Shown: positions 52,773-61,282, counted from the stretch's first letter. The stretch is 64,000 bases of DNA from Bacteriovorax sp. MedPE-SWde (GCA_001874305.1 MPCU01000004.1:124001-188000); one strand, 5' to 3'. Notes: generated by a model not told the origin, from the letters alone. A program made the numbers and translations.

Positions 52773-53637
52773 CTTTGTGTCCGTTGCTCTCTAAGTCAGT
52801 TTTTCTAATAATAAACTCGACTCTCCTACTCTCCGCCTCAACTTCTGTCTGACTACGCCCGGCCAATTTAACAGGACGAGTATCACCATAAAAGGCAGTA
52901 GTTATTTTCTCAGGCGAAACCCCTCTTTTTACAAGAGATCTTGTTACAGCAATAGCACGAGCAGAAGATAATTCAAATGCATCTTTACTACCATCAAGAG
53001 AAACTTCTCCCCTTGCCGCATGACCAATAACAAATACTGTCCACTTTCCACCTTTTAATAAATTTATTAATCGAGTGTATACAGGAATCGCAACTCTATT
53101 TTCATCTATTTCAATACTTCCAAGTTTAAAGAAAATCTTATCTTTTACACGAACCTTAATTCCTTCAGGCTGTTCATAAACATTAACAGATTCAGCAAGA
53201 CCCTCTTCTTTAAGATCAAACTTCATCTTTTTAAGATCCTCGTCTGACTCTCTATTAATCTCATGCTTATCTAAGATACCTTCCATCGTTAAAAATTCGA
53301 TAGGAAAAGGCTTAATAGGTGTCTGAGATTCCATCATTGTTGGAAAGTTATCAGGAGACTTACCTCTTTGGATAACTTCACCCTGCTTTAGAACGTTACC
53401 ACCAAAAGCATTACGAATTGATCCAAGAGCAGCCTCATATTTTGCCGTCTCTGTCTTTGCAAATGAAAGTAAGAGAACGAAGAATGTAAGTAAGAGTGTT
53501 ACCAGGTCGGAGAATGTCGCCATCCAACCGGGCAGACCTTCAGGACACTCAGGACATTTTACTGGGGCTTCATCCATGACGTCGCCGCCACCGCCACCAC
53601 CGCCTTCACCTGCTGTGTTTTCACCTTCTTCTGCCAT
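52759..53637 (-). CDS. motB: Flagellar stator protein MotB/PomB
   Basis: The 292-residue protein has a Gly-rich acidic N-terminus (GEGGGGGGGDVMDE), the PomB-like CPECPEGLPGWMATFSD start, the channel helix with the essential Asp (FSDLVTLLLTFFVLLL), a plug/linker, and a C-terminal OmpA-like domain (VFVIGHAARGE, SSARAIAVTRSLVKRGV) that binds peptidoglycan. The N-terminal resemblance to PomB suggests sodium coupling. A strong AAGGAGG precedes the ATG. It follows motA by 66 nt. Confidence 0.93.
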   Translation of the reverse strand: MAEEGENTAGEGGGGGGGDVMDEAPVKCPECPEGLPGWMATFSDLVTLLLTFFVLLLSFAKTETAKYEAALGSIRNAFGGNVLKQGEVIQRGKSPDNFPTMMESQTPIKPFPIEFLTMEGILDKHEINRESDEDLKKMKFDLKEEGLAESVNVYEQPEGIKVRVKDKIFFKLGSIEIDENRVAIPVYTRLINLLKGGKWTVFVIGHAARGEVSLDGSKDAFELSSARAIAVTRSLVKRGVSPEKITTAFYGDTRPVKLAGRSQTEVEAESRRVEFIIRKTDLESNGHKVEAQ

Positions 53638-53703
53638 AACTTCCTCCTTGAAGCCGACTGCTGCCTTAAACTACGAGGCACCAGTCTAGATTAATCTTGA
53701 GAA

Positions 53704-54483
53704 TTAGCCTTCTCCGCCGCCACCACTATCTTCACCAAGATCACGCTCAGCTGGTGGAAGGAATGAACTTAACTTCTCTATAATCATACGCGGGTTCTCA
53801 CCTGCAACGATCCCCAGTGTTCCAGCAATAACAATACTCATTGCCGTTAACTCTAATGAAGATCTATATCCAATTTTATTTTTAATAGGGTTACAAAGTA
53901 CGTTGGCAATAATGGCACCGTAGAATGTTGTTAGTAGGGCAACGGCCATGGCAGGACCAATGGCAGAAGGATCGGAAAGGTTCTGGAGCATCTGTACCAG
54001 ACCAATTAGGGTCCCAATCATTCCCATGGCAGGACCATCATCGGCCATACCACCAAAAACTTCTACTCCGGTCTTATGCCTAGCTTCCATTGAATCAATA
54101 TCCATTTGAAGAATTGCACTAATTACTTCCGGCGGTCTGTTATCCGCAGCTAAAGTCATCGCCTTCTTCATGAATGGGTCATCTATCTGAGCCTTCTCTA
54201 GAGCGAATACCGATTCACGTCTTGCGAGTTCTGCTAGTTCTTTAATTTGAAGAATAGTTGCTTTAGGGTCGGCCGGAGTAAAGAAAACAGACTTCATACC
54301 TACTTGTACAATTGTCTTAATAACTTCCATTGGCCACTTATACATTGTTACCCCGATTAGTCCGAGCCCAACAACTAAAGTTGAAGGTACATCGATGAAG
54401 ATCGTAATCGACCCCCCAACCAGAATGGAACCTAATATGGCCCCAACAGCTACAACAATTCCAATGACTGATGCAATATCCAT
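53704..54483 (-). CDS. motA: Flagellar stator protein MotA/PomA
   Basis: The 259-residue protein has the MotA/PomA pattern: helix 1-2 with GGSITIFIDVPSTLVVGLG, a long cytoplasmic loop with RRESVFALEKA and MKKAMTLAADN, and the channel helices MADDGPAMGMIGTLIGLVQML and GPAMAVALLTTFYGAIIANV. With MotB it forms the ion channel that powers rotation; the IDVPSTLVV motif is PomA-like, suggesting sodium. The ATG at 54483 is chosen since AAGGA sits 5 nt upstream. The C-terminus ends in a Gly-rich tail. Confidence 0.93.
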   Translation of the reverse strand: MDIASVIGIVVAVGAILGSILVGGSITIFIDVPSTLVVGLGLIGVTMYKWPMEVIKTIVQVGMKSVFFTPADPKATILQIKELAELARRESVFALEKAQIDDPFMKKAMTLAADNRPPEVISAILQMDIDSMEARHKTGVEVFGGMADDGPAMGMIGTLIGLVQMLQNLSDPSAIGPAMAVALLTTFYGAIIANVLCNPIKNKIGYRSSLELTAMSIVIAGTLGIVAGENPRMIIEKLSSFLPPAERDLGEDSGGGGEG

Positions 54484-54634
54484 AAACATCCTTGTGTGTA
54501 TTTACGTTTCAACATAAATATCGGAAATTTAAAGGAGGACCTTAGAAAAAAATCACCCAACTATCTTGAATCATATAAAAGGAAGCTTTTGCCGGATCAA
54601 GAAATCTTGGCTCTCCTATAAGTCCAAAATAAGC

Positions 54635-54640
54635 TATTAT
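54635..54640 (+). promoter_or_regulatory. Possible -10 box before the response regulator
   Basis: TATTAT lies 6 nt before the ATG at 54647 and there is no Shine-Dalgarno, as in the other candidate leaderless genes. No -35 is seen. Confidence 0.35.
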
Positions 54641-54646
54641 TTTAAG

Positions 54647-55030
54647 ATGGCTGAAACTAGAGATTATGTACTCATTGTAGAAGATGAACCAGATATCGCA
54701 GAATATCTCGCTGATGAATTTAATGATAAAGGCTACCTCGTAATTCAATCAGAGGAGTTCTCAGATGCTGCTCTAAAGGCCGATACTCAAAAGTTTAAAC
54801 TCGTCCTTTCAGACCTTCGTTTAAAAACGGGAACAGGTGCTCAATTAGTAAAGCACATCAAAGCTAATAATCGACATATCAACTATGATACCCCTATTGT
54901 CATGATCAGTTCATGGCTCACTTCAGAAGTAATTCATGATCTTGAAAGTCAAATTGATCATGCCTTTGTGAAACCAATATGCTTTGAAGCTGTAGCGAAT
55001 AAATGTATTGAGATAATGAACTCTCTTTAA
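54647..55030 (+). CDS. Single-domain response regulator
   Basis: The 127-residue protein is a lone receiver domain: acidic VEDEP near the start, phospho-acceptor Asp56 (LVLSDLRLK), Ser in MISSW and Lys109 (FVKPI). No output domain is present, so it acts by protein contact like CheY. It lies beside motAB, divergent, so a motility role is possible but unproven. Upstream in-frame codons add no clear domain. Confidence 0.85.
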   Translation: MAETRDYVLIVEDEPDIAEYLADEFNDKGYLVIQSEEFSDAALKADTQKFKLVLSDLRLKTGTGAQLVKHIKANNRHINYDTPIVMISSWLTSEVIHDLESQIDHAFVKPICFEAVANKCIEIMNSL

Positions 55031-55137
55031 GAAGAGATTGGTCATAGAAACAAATAGGCCCAACATAAATGCCGGGCCTACGGAGATTATATAGAAACAA
55101 GTCCTATGTTTCTGAATTCTAAAAAATGAAATTTAAT

Positions 55138-55338
55138 TTATGATCTAGCGAAGCTATCATCAAGGTGCTTAAGCATCGACGCCCTTAAAGAGTCCATTGA
55201 TACTTCTTCACCATCAAGAAGAAGTTCATTCTTGATATACTCTAAAGGTACTCCTGAAACCTCTGCAAGGTTTTCTAGGTTAACTCTTTCTTCCTGAGCA
55301 ATATGCCCTTCTGACTTCTTTGTCATTTGGGTTGACAT
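55138..55338 (-). CDS. Small acidic protein, function unknown
   Basis: The 66-residue hydrophilic protein has a predicted helical middle (VNLENLAEVSGVPLEYIKNE) that could form a small HTH-like or helical bundle. The ATG at 55338 has GGGAG 7 nt upstream; an in-frame start at 55365 precedes the Shine-Dalgarno. A -35/-10 promoter lies about 100 bp upstream, giving a leader of roughly 90 nt. Confidence 0.65.
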   Translation of the reverse strand: MSTQMTKKSEGHIAQEERVNLENLAEVSGVPLEYIKNELLLDGEEVSMDSLRASMLKHLDDSFARS

Positions 55339-55434
55339 ATAAACACTCCCTTGTGTATTATCCACATCCCAAGATAAATCTTATTTCTTGTGGTCAGTGG
55401 TTAGCATTCCGTTGCTTCGTGTTGTCGTAAAAAA

Positions 55435-55464
55435 ATGATATCTATCGTTAAATACCTATGTCAA
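55435..55464 (-). promoter_or_regulatory. Promoter of the small acidic protein gene
   Basis: On the minus strand a perfect -35 TTGACA (55459-55464) and -10 TATCAT (55435-55440) are 18 bp apart. The resulting mRNA would have a leader of about 90 nt before the ATG at 55338. Confidence 0.6.
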
Positions 55465-55536
55465 AACATTCACACAAATGTAAGAATTTATTAGATTCTG
55501 ACTAAACAATTTTTGATCTACTATTATTTCAATAAC

Positions 55537-56688
55537 TTAACTAAAAATGTTGAGAAAACTACTCTTCTTTAGGGCCATTTCTTTGAATTCCCCGAGCAAA
55601 TTACTTTGTAATGTAATTCCTCCGCCCGACCCATAGCTCAATTCATTCGTTTGAGTATTAATATCTGCTGTTCTAATATTAATAGATGACTTTATCTTGT
55701 CCTGAAAAAGTAAAGTTGTAGAGCCTGTGTAAACTCCTCTATCATCTTTTTCAATTTCTTTTATAAGTTCAATAACTTTCTTCTTTGGTGCACCAGTAAT
55801 ACTTCCACCAGGAAATAGAGACCAAAGAATATTTTTCATATTAGTATTCTTATCTAGCTCAACTTCTATTTCCGAATACTGATGTAACAACCCAGGAACT
55901 TCTAAAAAAGACTTCTTAGAGTTCACTTTTGAGAAGTTCTCTCCAATTCTAGAGAGATCATTTCTTAAAAGGTCAGTAATAATATTTAACTCAACTTCAT
56001 CTTTTTCACTTTTATCTAACTCTTCCCTACCAAGCTCTTTAGCTATAGTTCCCTTTATAGGCCTAGAGACGAGACGCTTACCCGTTTCAACTTCAAATAG
56101 ACACTCCGGTGAGTTACTTAATATCAAGCGCTTTAAAAATGGAATATGAATGGTGTGAGCATATTGTGAGAGCTGTCCATAACCTAGGAACTTGTTATAG
56201 ACAGATGAAATATCATTTTCAAATTTATAGTGAGATCTTGTCGTTAAGTTAATCTGATAACAATTTCCATATTCAAGATTGTCCATCACCTGATTAAACA
56301 TCTTAGAATACTCTTCTAACTCGATTAGCTTTGTCTCTTGAAATTTAACTGAAGTAGAGCTACTTGCCTCAGGTTTAAAGTTATCTACATTTTCAAATTC
56401 TAATATTATACAAAGAGGTTTATCAGAAGGAGTACTCAAGCCTAGCTCAATTACATCACCAAGCTCGTAGAAACTTAGAATAACAATTGGATTTTCATAG
56501 TACTCGGAAACTTTTAGCTTCTCTAAGTCACCTTCTAAAATAGAAATATCACTATTACTATAATTCCCAGAAGTAAGATCTAGTTTTTTATCTATAAAGT
56601 ATAGCGAGGCCTTTTTAACATCGTTAAATATTTTAAGGCCGTCATCAAACTTAAAAATAGCGTGAATATTATTGAGGATTTGCTCCAT
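55537..56688 (-). CDS. pabB: Aminodeoxychorismate synthase component I
   Basis: The 383-residue chorismate-binding enzyme has SRPIKGTIAKE, ITDLLRNDLSRIG, PGGSITGAPKKKV and DRGVYTGS, all catalytic motifs of the PabB/TrpE family. PIKGT (Lys motif) supports PabB over TrpE. It makes 4-amino-4-deoxychorismate for folate. The N-terminus is shorter than in TrpE. The ATG at 56688 lies within dnaB's last codons (20-bp overlap). No glutamine amidotransferase is adjacent. Confidence 0.88.
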   Translation of the reverse strand: MEQILNNIHAIFKFDDGLKIFNDVKKASLYFIDKKLDLTSGNYSNSDISILEGDLEKLKVSEYYENPIVILSFYELGDVIELGLSTPSDKPLCIILEFENVDNFKPEASSSTSVKFQETKLIELEEYSKMFNQVMDNLEYGNCYQINLTTRSHYKFENDISSVYNKFLGYGQLSQYAHTIHIPFLKRLILSNSPECLFEVETGKRLVSRPIKGTIAKELGREELDKSEKDEVELNIITDLLRNDLSRIGENFSKVNSKKSFLEVPGLLHQYSEIEVELDKNTNMKNILWSLFPGGSITGAPKKKVIELIKEIEKDDRGVYTGSTTLLFQDKIKSSINIRTADINTQTNELSYGSGGGITLQSNLLGEFKEMALKKSSFLNIFS

Positions 56689-58033
56689 TACCATTCTCGT
56701 AGGCCACATTCTCAAAACTTGTATGAGCACCAACGAAAGCAAGCTTCGCAGTTCCAACTTCACCACCACGGTTCTTACCAACAATGATCTCAGCTAAACC
56801 TTGATCTTTAGAATCAGGGTTATAGTATTCATCACGGTAAACAAACATGATTATATCCGCATCCTGCTCAATGGCACCAGACTCACGTAAATCGGATGCT
56901 AGAGGACGTTTATTTGGACGGGCCTCAACACCACGGTTAAGCTGTGAAAGAGTGATTACTGGACAACCAAGTTCCTTAGCCATTTCCTTCATTCCCCTCG
57001 AAATTTCAGAAATCTGCTGTTCTCTTGGTAGCATTTTATTATGTGAACTCATCAGCTGAAGGTAATCGACAACGATTAAACCAAGACCTGCTTCTGCTTT
57101 AATCTTACGACAAGCAGATTGTATATCAAGAAGGTTTGCACCCCCATTATCATTAATATAAATTGGTAACTCTGAAAGTTGTTGAATCCCTACCCCAATC
57201 TTTCTCAGATCGGTATCTAGTAGATCCTTTTGTCTAATTCTCTTAGAGTCAACCTTCGCTCTTTGCGTAAGTAAACGCATAGAAAGTTCTTTTGCCATCA
57301 TCTCCAGAGAGAAAATAGCAACAGGAAGCTTCGTAAAGTCACAAGCATTTTGAGCTATATTTAGTGCGAGAGCTGTTTTCCCCATCGCTGGACGTGCCGC
57401 TAAAACAATTAGCTGTCCAGGCTGCATTCCTAAAAGAAGCTTATCTAAAGCAGGATAACCAGATGGAACACCATTGATTTCTCCAGCTCTTCTTGATGTG
57501 TCTTCTAACTCTTTTAAGTTTTCTTTAAGACAGTCATTAAGCTTCGACATTTTATTTGATTTCGCTTCATTGGTAATACCAAAGAAACCTTTTTCAACTT
57601 CTTGAAGATAGTCTGAAACATCACCATTCCAGTTCTTTCCCATATCAGAAACACGAGAAGCAGTTCTGATAATCTCACGAAGAGAGGCCTTATCTTTTAC
57701 CATCTTTCCGTATTGACCAATATTTACTGAAGATACTTGATCCTCAGAAATTCCTAGAACGAATGATTGCCCACCAATTTCTTCTAGTTTTCCTCTATCT
57801 GATAGATAAGAGCAAAGAGTTACATAATCAACTGGTCTTCTCGAGTTGACCAGGTCCTTAATTGCGTCAAACACAATCCCATGTTTAGGATGATAGAAAT
57901 GTGCACCTTCAAGCTTAAGGTCACTAATTTCATCAAATGCATTACTATCTATAATGAGACAACTCAGTAGAGACACTTCTGCTAATAGGTCATGTGGTAA
58001 TTCGGAACTAGGTCCTTGTTGCTGTTGATTCAT
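56669..58033 (-). CDS. dnaB: Replicative DNA helicase
   Basis: The 454-residue helicase has the N-terminal helical domain (LPHDLLAEVSLLSCLI) and a RecA-like core: Walker A AARPAMGKTALALN, the catalytic region around PVAIFSLEMMAKELSMRL, LIVVDYLQLM and a DNA-binding loop with RGVEARPNKRPLASDLRESG. It is the hexameric fork helicase. A terminator lies between rplI and dnaB. Confidence 0.97.
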   Translation of the reverse strand: MNQQQQGPSSELPHDLLAEVSLLSCLIIDSNAFDEISDLKLEGAHFYHPKHGIVFDAIKDLVNSRRPVDYVTLCSYLSDRGKLEEIGGQSFVLGISEDQVSSVNIGQYGKMVKDKASLREIIRTASRVSDMGKNWNGDVSDYLQEVEKGFFGITNEAKSNKMSKLNDCLKENLKELEDTSRRAGEINGVPSGYPALDKLLLGMQPGQLIVLAARPAMGKTALALNIAQNACDFTKLPVAIFSLEMMAKELSMRLLTQRAKVDSKRIRQKDLLDTDLRKIGVGIQQLSELPIYINDNGGANLLDIQSACRKIKAEAGLGLIVVDYLQLMSSHNKMLPREQQISEISRGMKEMAKELGCPVITLSQLNRGVEARPNKRPLASDLRESGAIEQDADIIMFVYRDEYYNPDSKDQGLAEIIVGKNRGGEVGTAKLAFVGAHTSFENVAYENGNGANPQ

Positions 58034-58051
58034 GAAACACTCTCTACGACA

Positions 58052-58089
58052 AAAGGAAAAAAAGAAAGGTCCCTAAAACTAGGGACCTT
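58052..58089 (-). terminator. Terminator after rplI
   Basis: AAGGTCCCT (58066-58074) and AGGGACCTT (58081-58089) form a perfect 9-bp stem. On the minus strand it is followed by TCTTTTTTTCC. It ends the S6-S18/DUF2232/rplI transcript before dnaB. Confidence 0.88.
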
Positions 58090-58108
58090 AATTATCTTTG
58101 GAAACTAA

Positions 58109-58717
58109 TTAGCTTCTTAGGATTCTGTTTGCTTCTTGCTTAAGTTTTTCTTCTTCAGAAAGCTCAGCATTCTCTTCACCAGCATTTTCAGCGTTAAGAG
58201 CGTCAAGTTCAGCTTTAACTTTTTTAGCTTCAGCGATCTCTTCAGATCTCTTTTTGTTTTCTTCGATTTGAGCTGGATCCATAGCAATAGTTACTTGGAA
58301 TGAAGCTTCAACTCCAGAGAAAACTTTAACTTTAACATCAAAAGTTCCAATTTCTCTAATTGGCTTTTCAACGCTTAAGTGTCTTCTTTCTACATCGTGA
58401 CCTAGCTTAGCTAGTTCTTCAGAAAGCTCTTGAGTAGTAACAGAACCAAATAGTTTACCGTTTCCACCAACTCTTTTAATTAGCTCCATTGAAAGACCGT
58501 TAAGACCTTTTGCAGTAGCTTCTGCTTCACCTTTTTGCTCAGCTACTTTCTTAGCTAGCATTTTAGTGTAGTGCTCAACCTGAGCTGTGTTTGACTCGTC
58601 TGCTAATACAGCAAATCCACTTGGGATAAGAAAGTTTCTTGCGTGACCTGCAGAAACATTTACGATCTCACCAATATTTCCTAGAGATTTAACTCTCTCT
58701 TTAAGGATAACTTTCAT
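58109..58717 (-). CDS. rplI: 50S ribosomal protein bL9, with acidic extension
   Basis: The 202-residue protein has the N-terminal L9 domain (MKVILKERVKSLGNIGEIVNV, GHARNFLIPSGFAV), a helix linker and the C-terminal domain ending near FQVTIAMDP. L9 is normally about 150 residues; here about 45 extra residues, acidic and Ala/Glu-rich (ENAGEENAELSEEEK), follow. It is cotranscribed with S6-S18 and the DUF2232 gene. Confidence 0.95.
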   Translation of the reverse strand: MKVILKERVKSLGNIGEIVNVSAGHARNFLIPSGFAVLADESNTAQVEHYTKMLAKKVAEQKGEAEATAKGLNGLSMELIKRVGGNGKLFGSVTTQELSEELAKLGHDVERRHLSVEKPIREIGTFDVKVKVFSGVEASFQVTIAMDPAQIEENKKRSEEIAEAKKVKAELDALNAENAGEENAELSEEEKLKQEANRILRS

Positions 58718-58726
58718 GATATTCTC

Positions 58727-59755
58727 CTAATTCTCTTTTCTTTTTAAATACTTTCTAAAATTAACCCATAAATCAAATAGGCCAATTATAGCGACAAATC
58801 TGTAAGCCATAAAGATTGTCATTATTGTTAAGATACTTCTTAAGATGCCTTTAATTTTTAAGAACTTTAAAAGATCAAGGTAGATTCCCATTCCCTGAAA
58901 GAAGTAAAAAACTCCTAAACACCAAAGAATATTTCCACCTACGACTTCTAAGCTTTTACCACCTAAATACTCACCACCAATGAATAGACCGAAACCTATT
59001 ACAACAAAGTAGATCATAAAATCAGGGGCCTTAAATCTTACGAGGTCCTTTAATCCATATTTATATTCATGCACTTCTTTCCAAATCGCACTATTTCTTA
59101 AAAGCATAAATAGAGTCATCCATAGAACAAAGTAGATACCTACAAAAATTCCAGCGAATGCCCAGCTATATACAGTTTTAAGTATCTCCTTCGGGTTACT
59201 TAGTAGCTCTTCAAGTGCTCTCGCTTGCTCCCCTCCGGCCTTAATAACTTCTTGAAAGTTTGGCTGTTCCTTCATCTGAGTAATCCCAGTTGAAAGAAGA
59301 GTCTCTATCTGAACAGTTAATGGCTCTGATGAAATAATTTCAGCAAATCCAATAAGAACTGCGATAGCTCCAAGAATATAAAGCCCTCTAGTGATCAATC
59401 CCTTAACAGGATGTTCACCCTTAAGAATAATTGATGAGATGGCAAATGATAGAATCACTGACATCACCAACATTACTCCATAGTGAGAGAGTTGAGATAA
59501 TCCAGGTGAAGACATTGAGGCAACAAAAGTTGCTGCAATAAGAACACCAGATACTGTAAGAGTTTTAGCAATACCGTAAAGAAGAAATGCAACTGCGAGT
59601 GGCAGTGGTGCAAAAATAGACAGCGGTCCAACAACACTTAAAGCAAGTGCAATCACACACAAGAAAACTAGCTTTCCGTAACTCAAACGACCTAAGATCG
59701 CTTCCTTCGAAGGGCTTGTTGAACTTGAATATGAATCGTTTTCACGTGTCATCAT
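58727..59755 (-). CDS. DUF2232/YybS-like membrane protein
   Basis: The 342-residue polytopic protein has about eight hydrophobic helices and matches the DUF2232 (YybS-like) position, which lies between rpsR and rplI in many bacteria. N-terminal FLLYGIAKTLTVSGVLIAATF and C-terminal FYFFQGMGIYLDLLKFLK segments are family-like. AAGG lies 6 nt before the ATG. The function of the family is unknown. Confidence 0.82.
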   Translation of the reverse strand: MMTRENDSYSSSTSPSKEAILGRLSYGKLVFLCVIALALSVVGPLSIFAPLPLAVAFLLYGIAKTLTVSGVLIAATFVASMSSPGLSQLSHYGVMLVMSVILSFAISSIILKGEHPVKGLITRGLYILGAIAVLIGFAEIISSEPLTVQIETLLSTGITQMKEQPNFQEVIKAGGEQARALEELLSNPKEILKTVYSWAFAGIFVGIYFVLWMTLFMLLRNSAIWKEVHEYKYGLKDLVRFKAPDFMIYFVVIGFGLFIGGEYLGGKSLEVVGGNILWCLGVFYFFQGMGIYLDLLKFLKIKGILRSILTIMTIFMAYRFVAIIGLFDLWVNFRKYLKRKEN

Positions 59756-59780
59756 TCTTAACCTTAACTAACAGTCCTAA

Positions 59781-60398
59781 TTACTCTGCAAATCTTCCAG
59801 CTAAGTGTGAAACTAGACCAATATTTCTAGCTCTCTTAATAGCTGTTTCAGCAAATCTATGGTGCTTTCTAGAAATTCCAGAAACACGTGCTGGTGAAAT
59901 CTTACCAAACTCATTGATTAGCCAGTTGAAAGTCTTTGGATCTTTCCAATCTGCACTAACTTGGTTTGCTTTGAACCAACAAGATTTTCTCTTTGCAAAC
60001 TTTCTCTTATCTTTGTCAGCACCTCTGTCTAGATCATCAGTTTGTGATCCAGTGTGAGCTTTAGAATAAGGAGTTCTGTAACCTTTTAGGATAGTTTCAG
60101 CTTCTGCATCAACATCCGTAAGCTTAATCGTAAGACTCTTGTGGACCATTTCATTAATTTTGAAAAGTCTCGCAAGCTCTGTGTTAGCTTCGTTGTTTGC
60201 TCTGTAAATAAAGTAGATGTAATGACCTGTTCTAGAACCATTTTTCGCAATCTGCGCAAATGTTTTCTTTCCCCAGTCATCAGTGAGAAGAACTTCTCCG
60301 TCAAAATCTTTAGAAACCTTGGCAACCATATCTTTTAAAGATGTAAGTTGCTCTTCAGTAGCTTCCGGTCTGGCTACAAGTGCCAATTCGTAAATCAT
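59781..60398 (-). CDS. Fused ribosomal proteins bS6 and bS18
   Basis: One 205-residue frame encodes both proteins. Residues 1-95 are bS6 (MIYELALVARPEATEEQL, TGHYIYFIYRANNE), residues 96-131 a hydrophilic linker, and 132-205 bS18 (KRKSCWFKANQ, then EFGKISPARVSGISRKHH and AIKRARNIGLVSHLAG). No ATG, GTG or TTG in frame lies near the S18 start, so separate translation is unlikely. S6 and S18 are neighbours in the 30S platform and bind as a heterodimer, which makes the fusion plausible. AGGAGG precedes the ATG. Usually these are rpsF and rpsR. Confidence 0.92.
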   Translation of the reverse strand: MIYELALVARPEATEEQLTSLKDMVAKVSKDFDGEVLLTDDWGKKTFAQIAKNGSRTGHYIYFIYRANNEANTELARLFKINEMVHKSLTIKLTDVDAEAETILKGYRTPYSKAHTGSQTDDLDRGADKDKRKFAKRKSCWFKANQVSADWKDPKTFNWLINEFGKISPARVSGISRKHHRFAETAIKRARNIGLVSHLAGRFAE

Positions 60399-60428
60399 AC
60401 AAACCTCCTGAACAATTTATATTAATTG

Positions 60429-60453
60429 GCCCCAAATCTCTGTAATTTAGGGC
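60429..60453 (-). promoter_or_regulatory. Leader hairpin upstream of S6-S18
   Basis: On the minus strand GCCCTAAAT and ATTTGGGGC form a 9-bp stem with one wobble and a 7-nt loop, 31 nt upstream of the S6-S18 start. Known S6:S18 leaders lie in this position and mediate autoregulation, but I could not confirm the characteristic bulge. The rest of the 172-bp gap has no clear promoter. Confidence 0.4.
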
Positions 60454-60571
60454 GAGTCATCTGTGTTTAAATGTGTGCAGAATTTAACAAGAAGAAGCCC
60501 TTAAGTAAAGGACATTTGAGCATTTTTCACGTAAATATTTAATGTATTCCAAGGCTTGTAAGTAGTTGAAA

Positions 60572-61189
60572 TTATGCGACAACCCACTCGGATAAAATCT
60601 TAACTTTGTCGTTGATATCATCAAGCTCCAAAATTGCCTGCTTGAGCCCAGGATTATCAACTACAAATTCACAAATAGCGGCCACCAACAAAACAGGGTC
60701 GGCCAAAGACCCAATAACTTCCTCAAACTGATTATGATCAGTGAAGTAGGTTTTTCCCCAGTTTCTAAACTCTAGTTCCAATTGTCGTAAAGTTATAAGA
60801 TTTTCAGGAAGAACTGTTTCAAACTCAATAATCTCTTGGCCCACAGCTATATTATAATTTGTAGCAGATTGGGCCAAATGGACAATACTGATTTTAAACA
60901 TAGGCTCTAGTACAATGAGCATCTCAGGGCCGCTTGGGTTTTGCTGTAATAACGATGGTACACCACAACCAGCAATACGCTTAACAAATGGAAGAGTCTC
61001 GTGCTCAACACGAATTGTCCCCTCTTCCTCTTCACCTAGTGCGTGGCAGAGTGCTACAGGAATTTGCTCCTCAATTGCTCGATGAATCATATCAACATAG
61101 CGAGGTTCAAAAATATTTAAAGGTTTTCTTAGGACTGGATGATAGACCATGCGTGGGAGCGGGAATAGGAATACTTTAGTAAGATTCAT
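60572..61189 (-). CDS. Lon N-terminal (substrate-binding) domain protein
   Basis: The 205-residue protein matches the LON substrate-binding domain: KVFLFPLPRMVYHPVLRKPLNIFEPRY and EPMFKISIV. It lacks the AAA+ and protease parts of Lon. Stand-alone LON-N proteins are common and may be chaperones or adaptor-like; the substrate is unknown. It lies between S6-S18 and a small secreted gene, on the same strand. Confidence 0.9.
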   Translation of the reverse strand: MNLTKVFLFPLPRMVYHPVLRKPLNIFEPRYVDMIHRAIEEQIPVALCHALGEEEEGTIRVEHETLPFVKRIAGCGVPSLLQQNPSGPEMLIVLEPMFKISIVHLAQSATNYNIAVGQEIIEFETVLPENLITLRQLELEFRNWGKTYFTDHNQFEEVIGSLADPVLLVAAICEFVVDNPGLKQAILELDDINDKVKILSEWVVA

Positions 61190-61224
61190 ATTTCCATTCT
61201 CAGCGAGAAGGACGAATTGTCCTA

Positions 61225-61276
61225 GAAAAAAAAAAGCTACTTAAGGTCTTCAAATTGAAGATTTCTTAAGTAGCTT
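61225..61276 (-). terminator. Strong terminator after the small exported gene
   Basis: AAGCTACTTAAG (61234-61245) pairs with CTTAAGTAGCTT (61265-61276), with an inner TCTTCAA/TTGAAGA hairpin. On the minus strand it is followed by a run of ten T. It ends the transcript of the gene at 61283. Confidence 0.92.
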
Positions 61277-61282
61277 AATTTA

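Noticed and set aside
59647-60057. Open frame on the plus strand across S6-S18
   Set aside because: It is antisense to the S6-S18 fusion and DUF2232 genes, whose families are certain.
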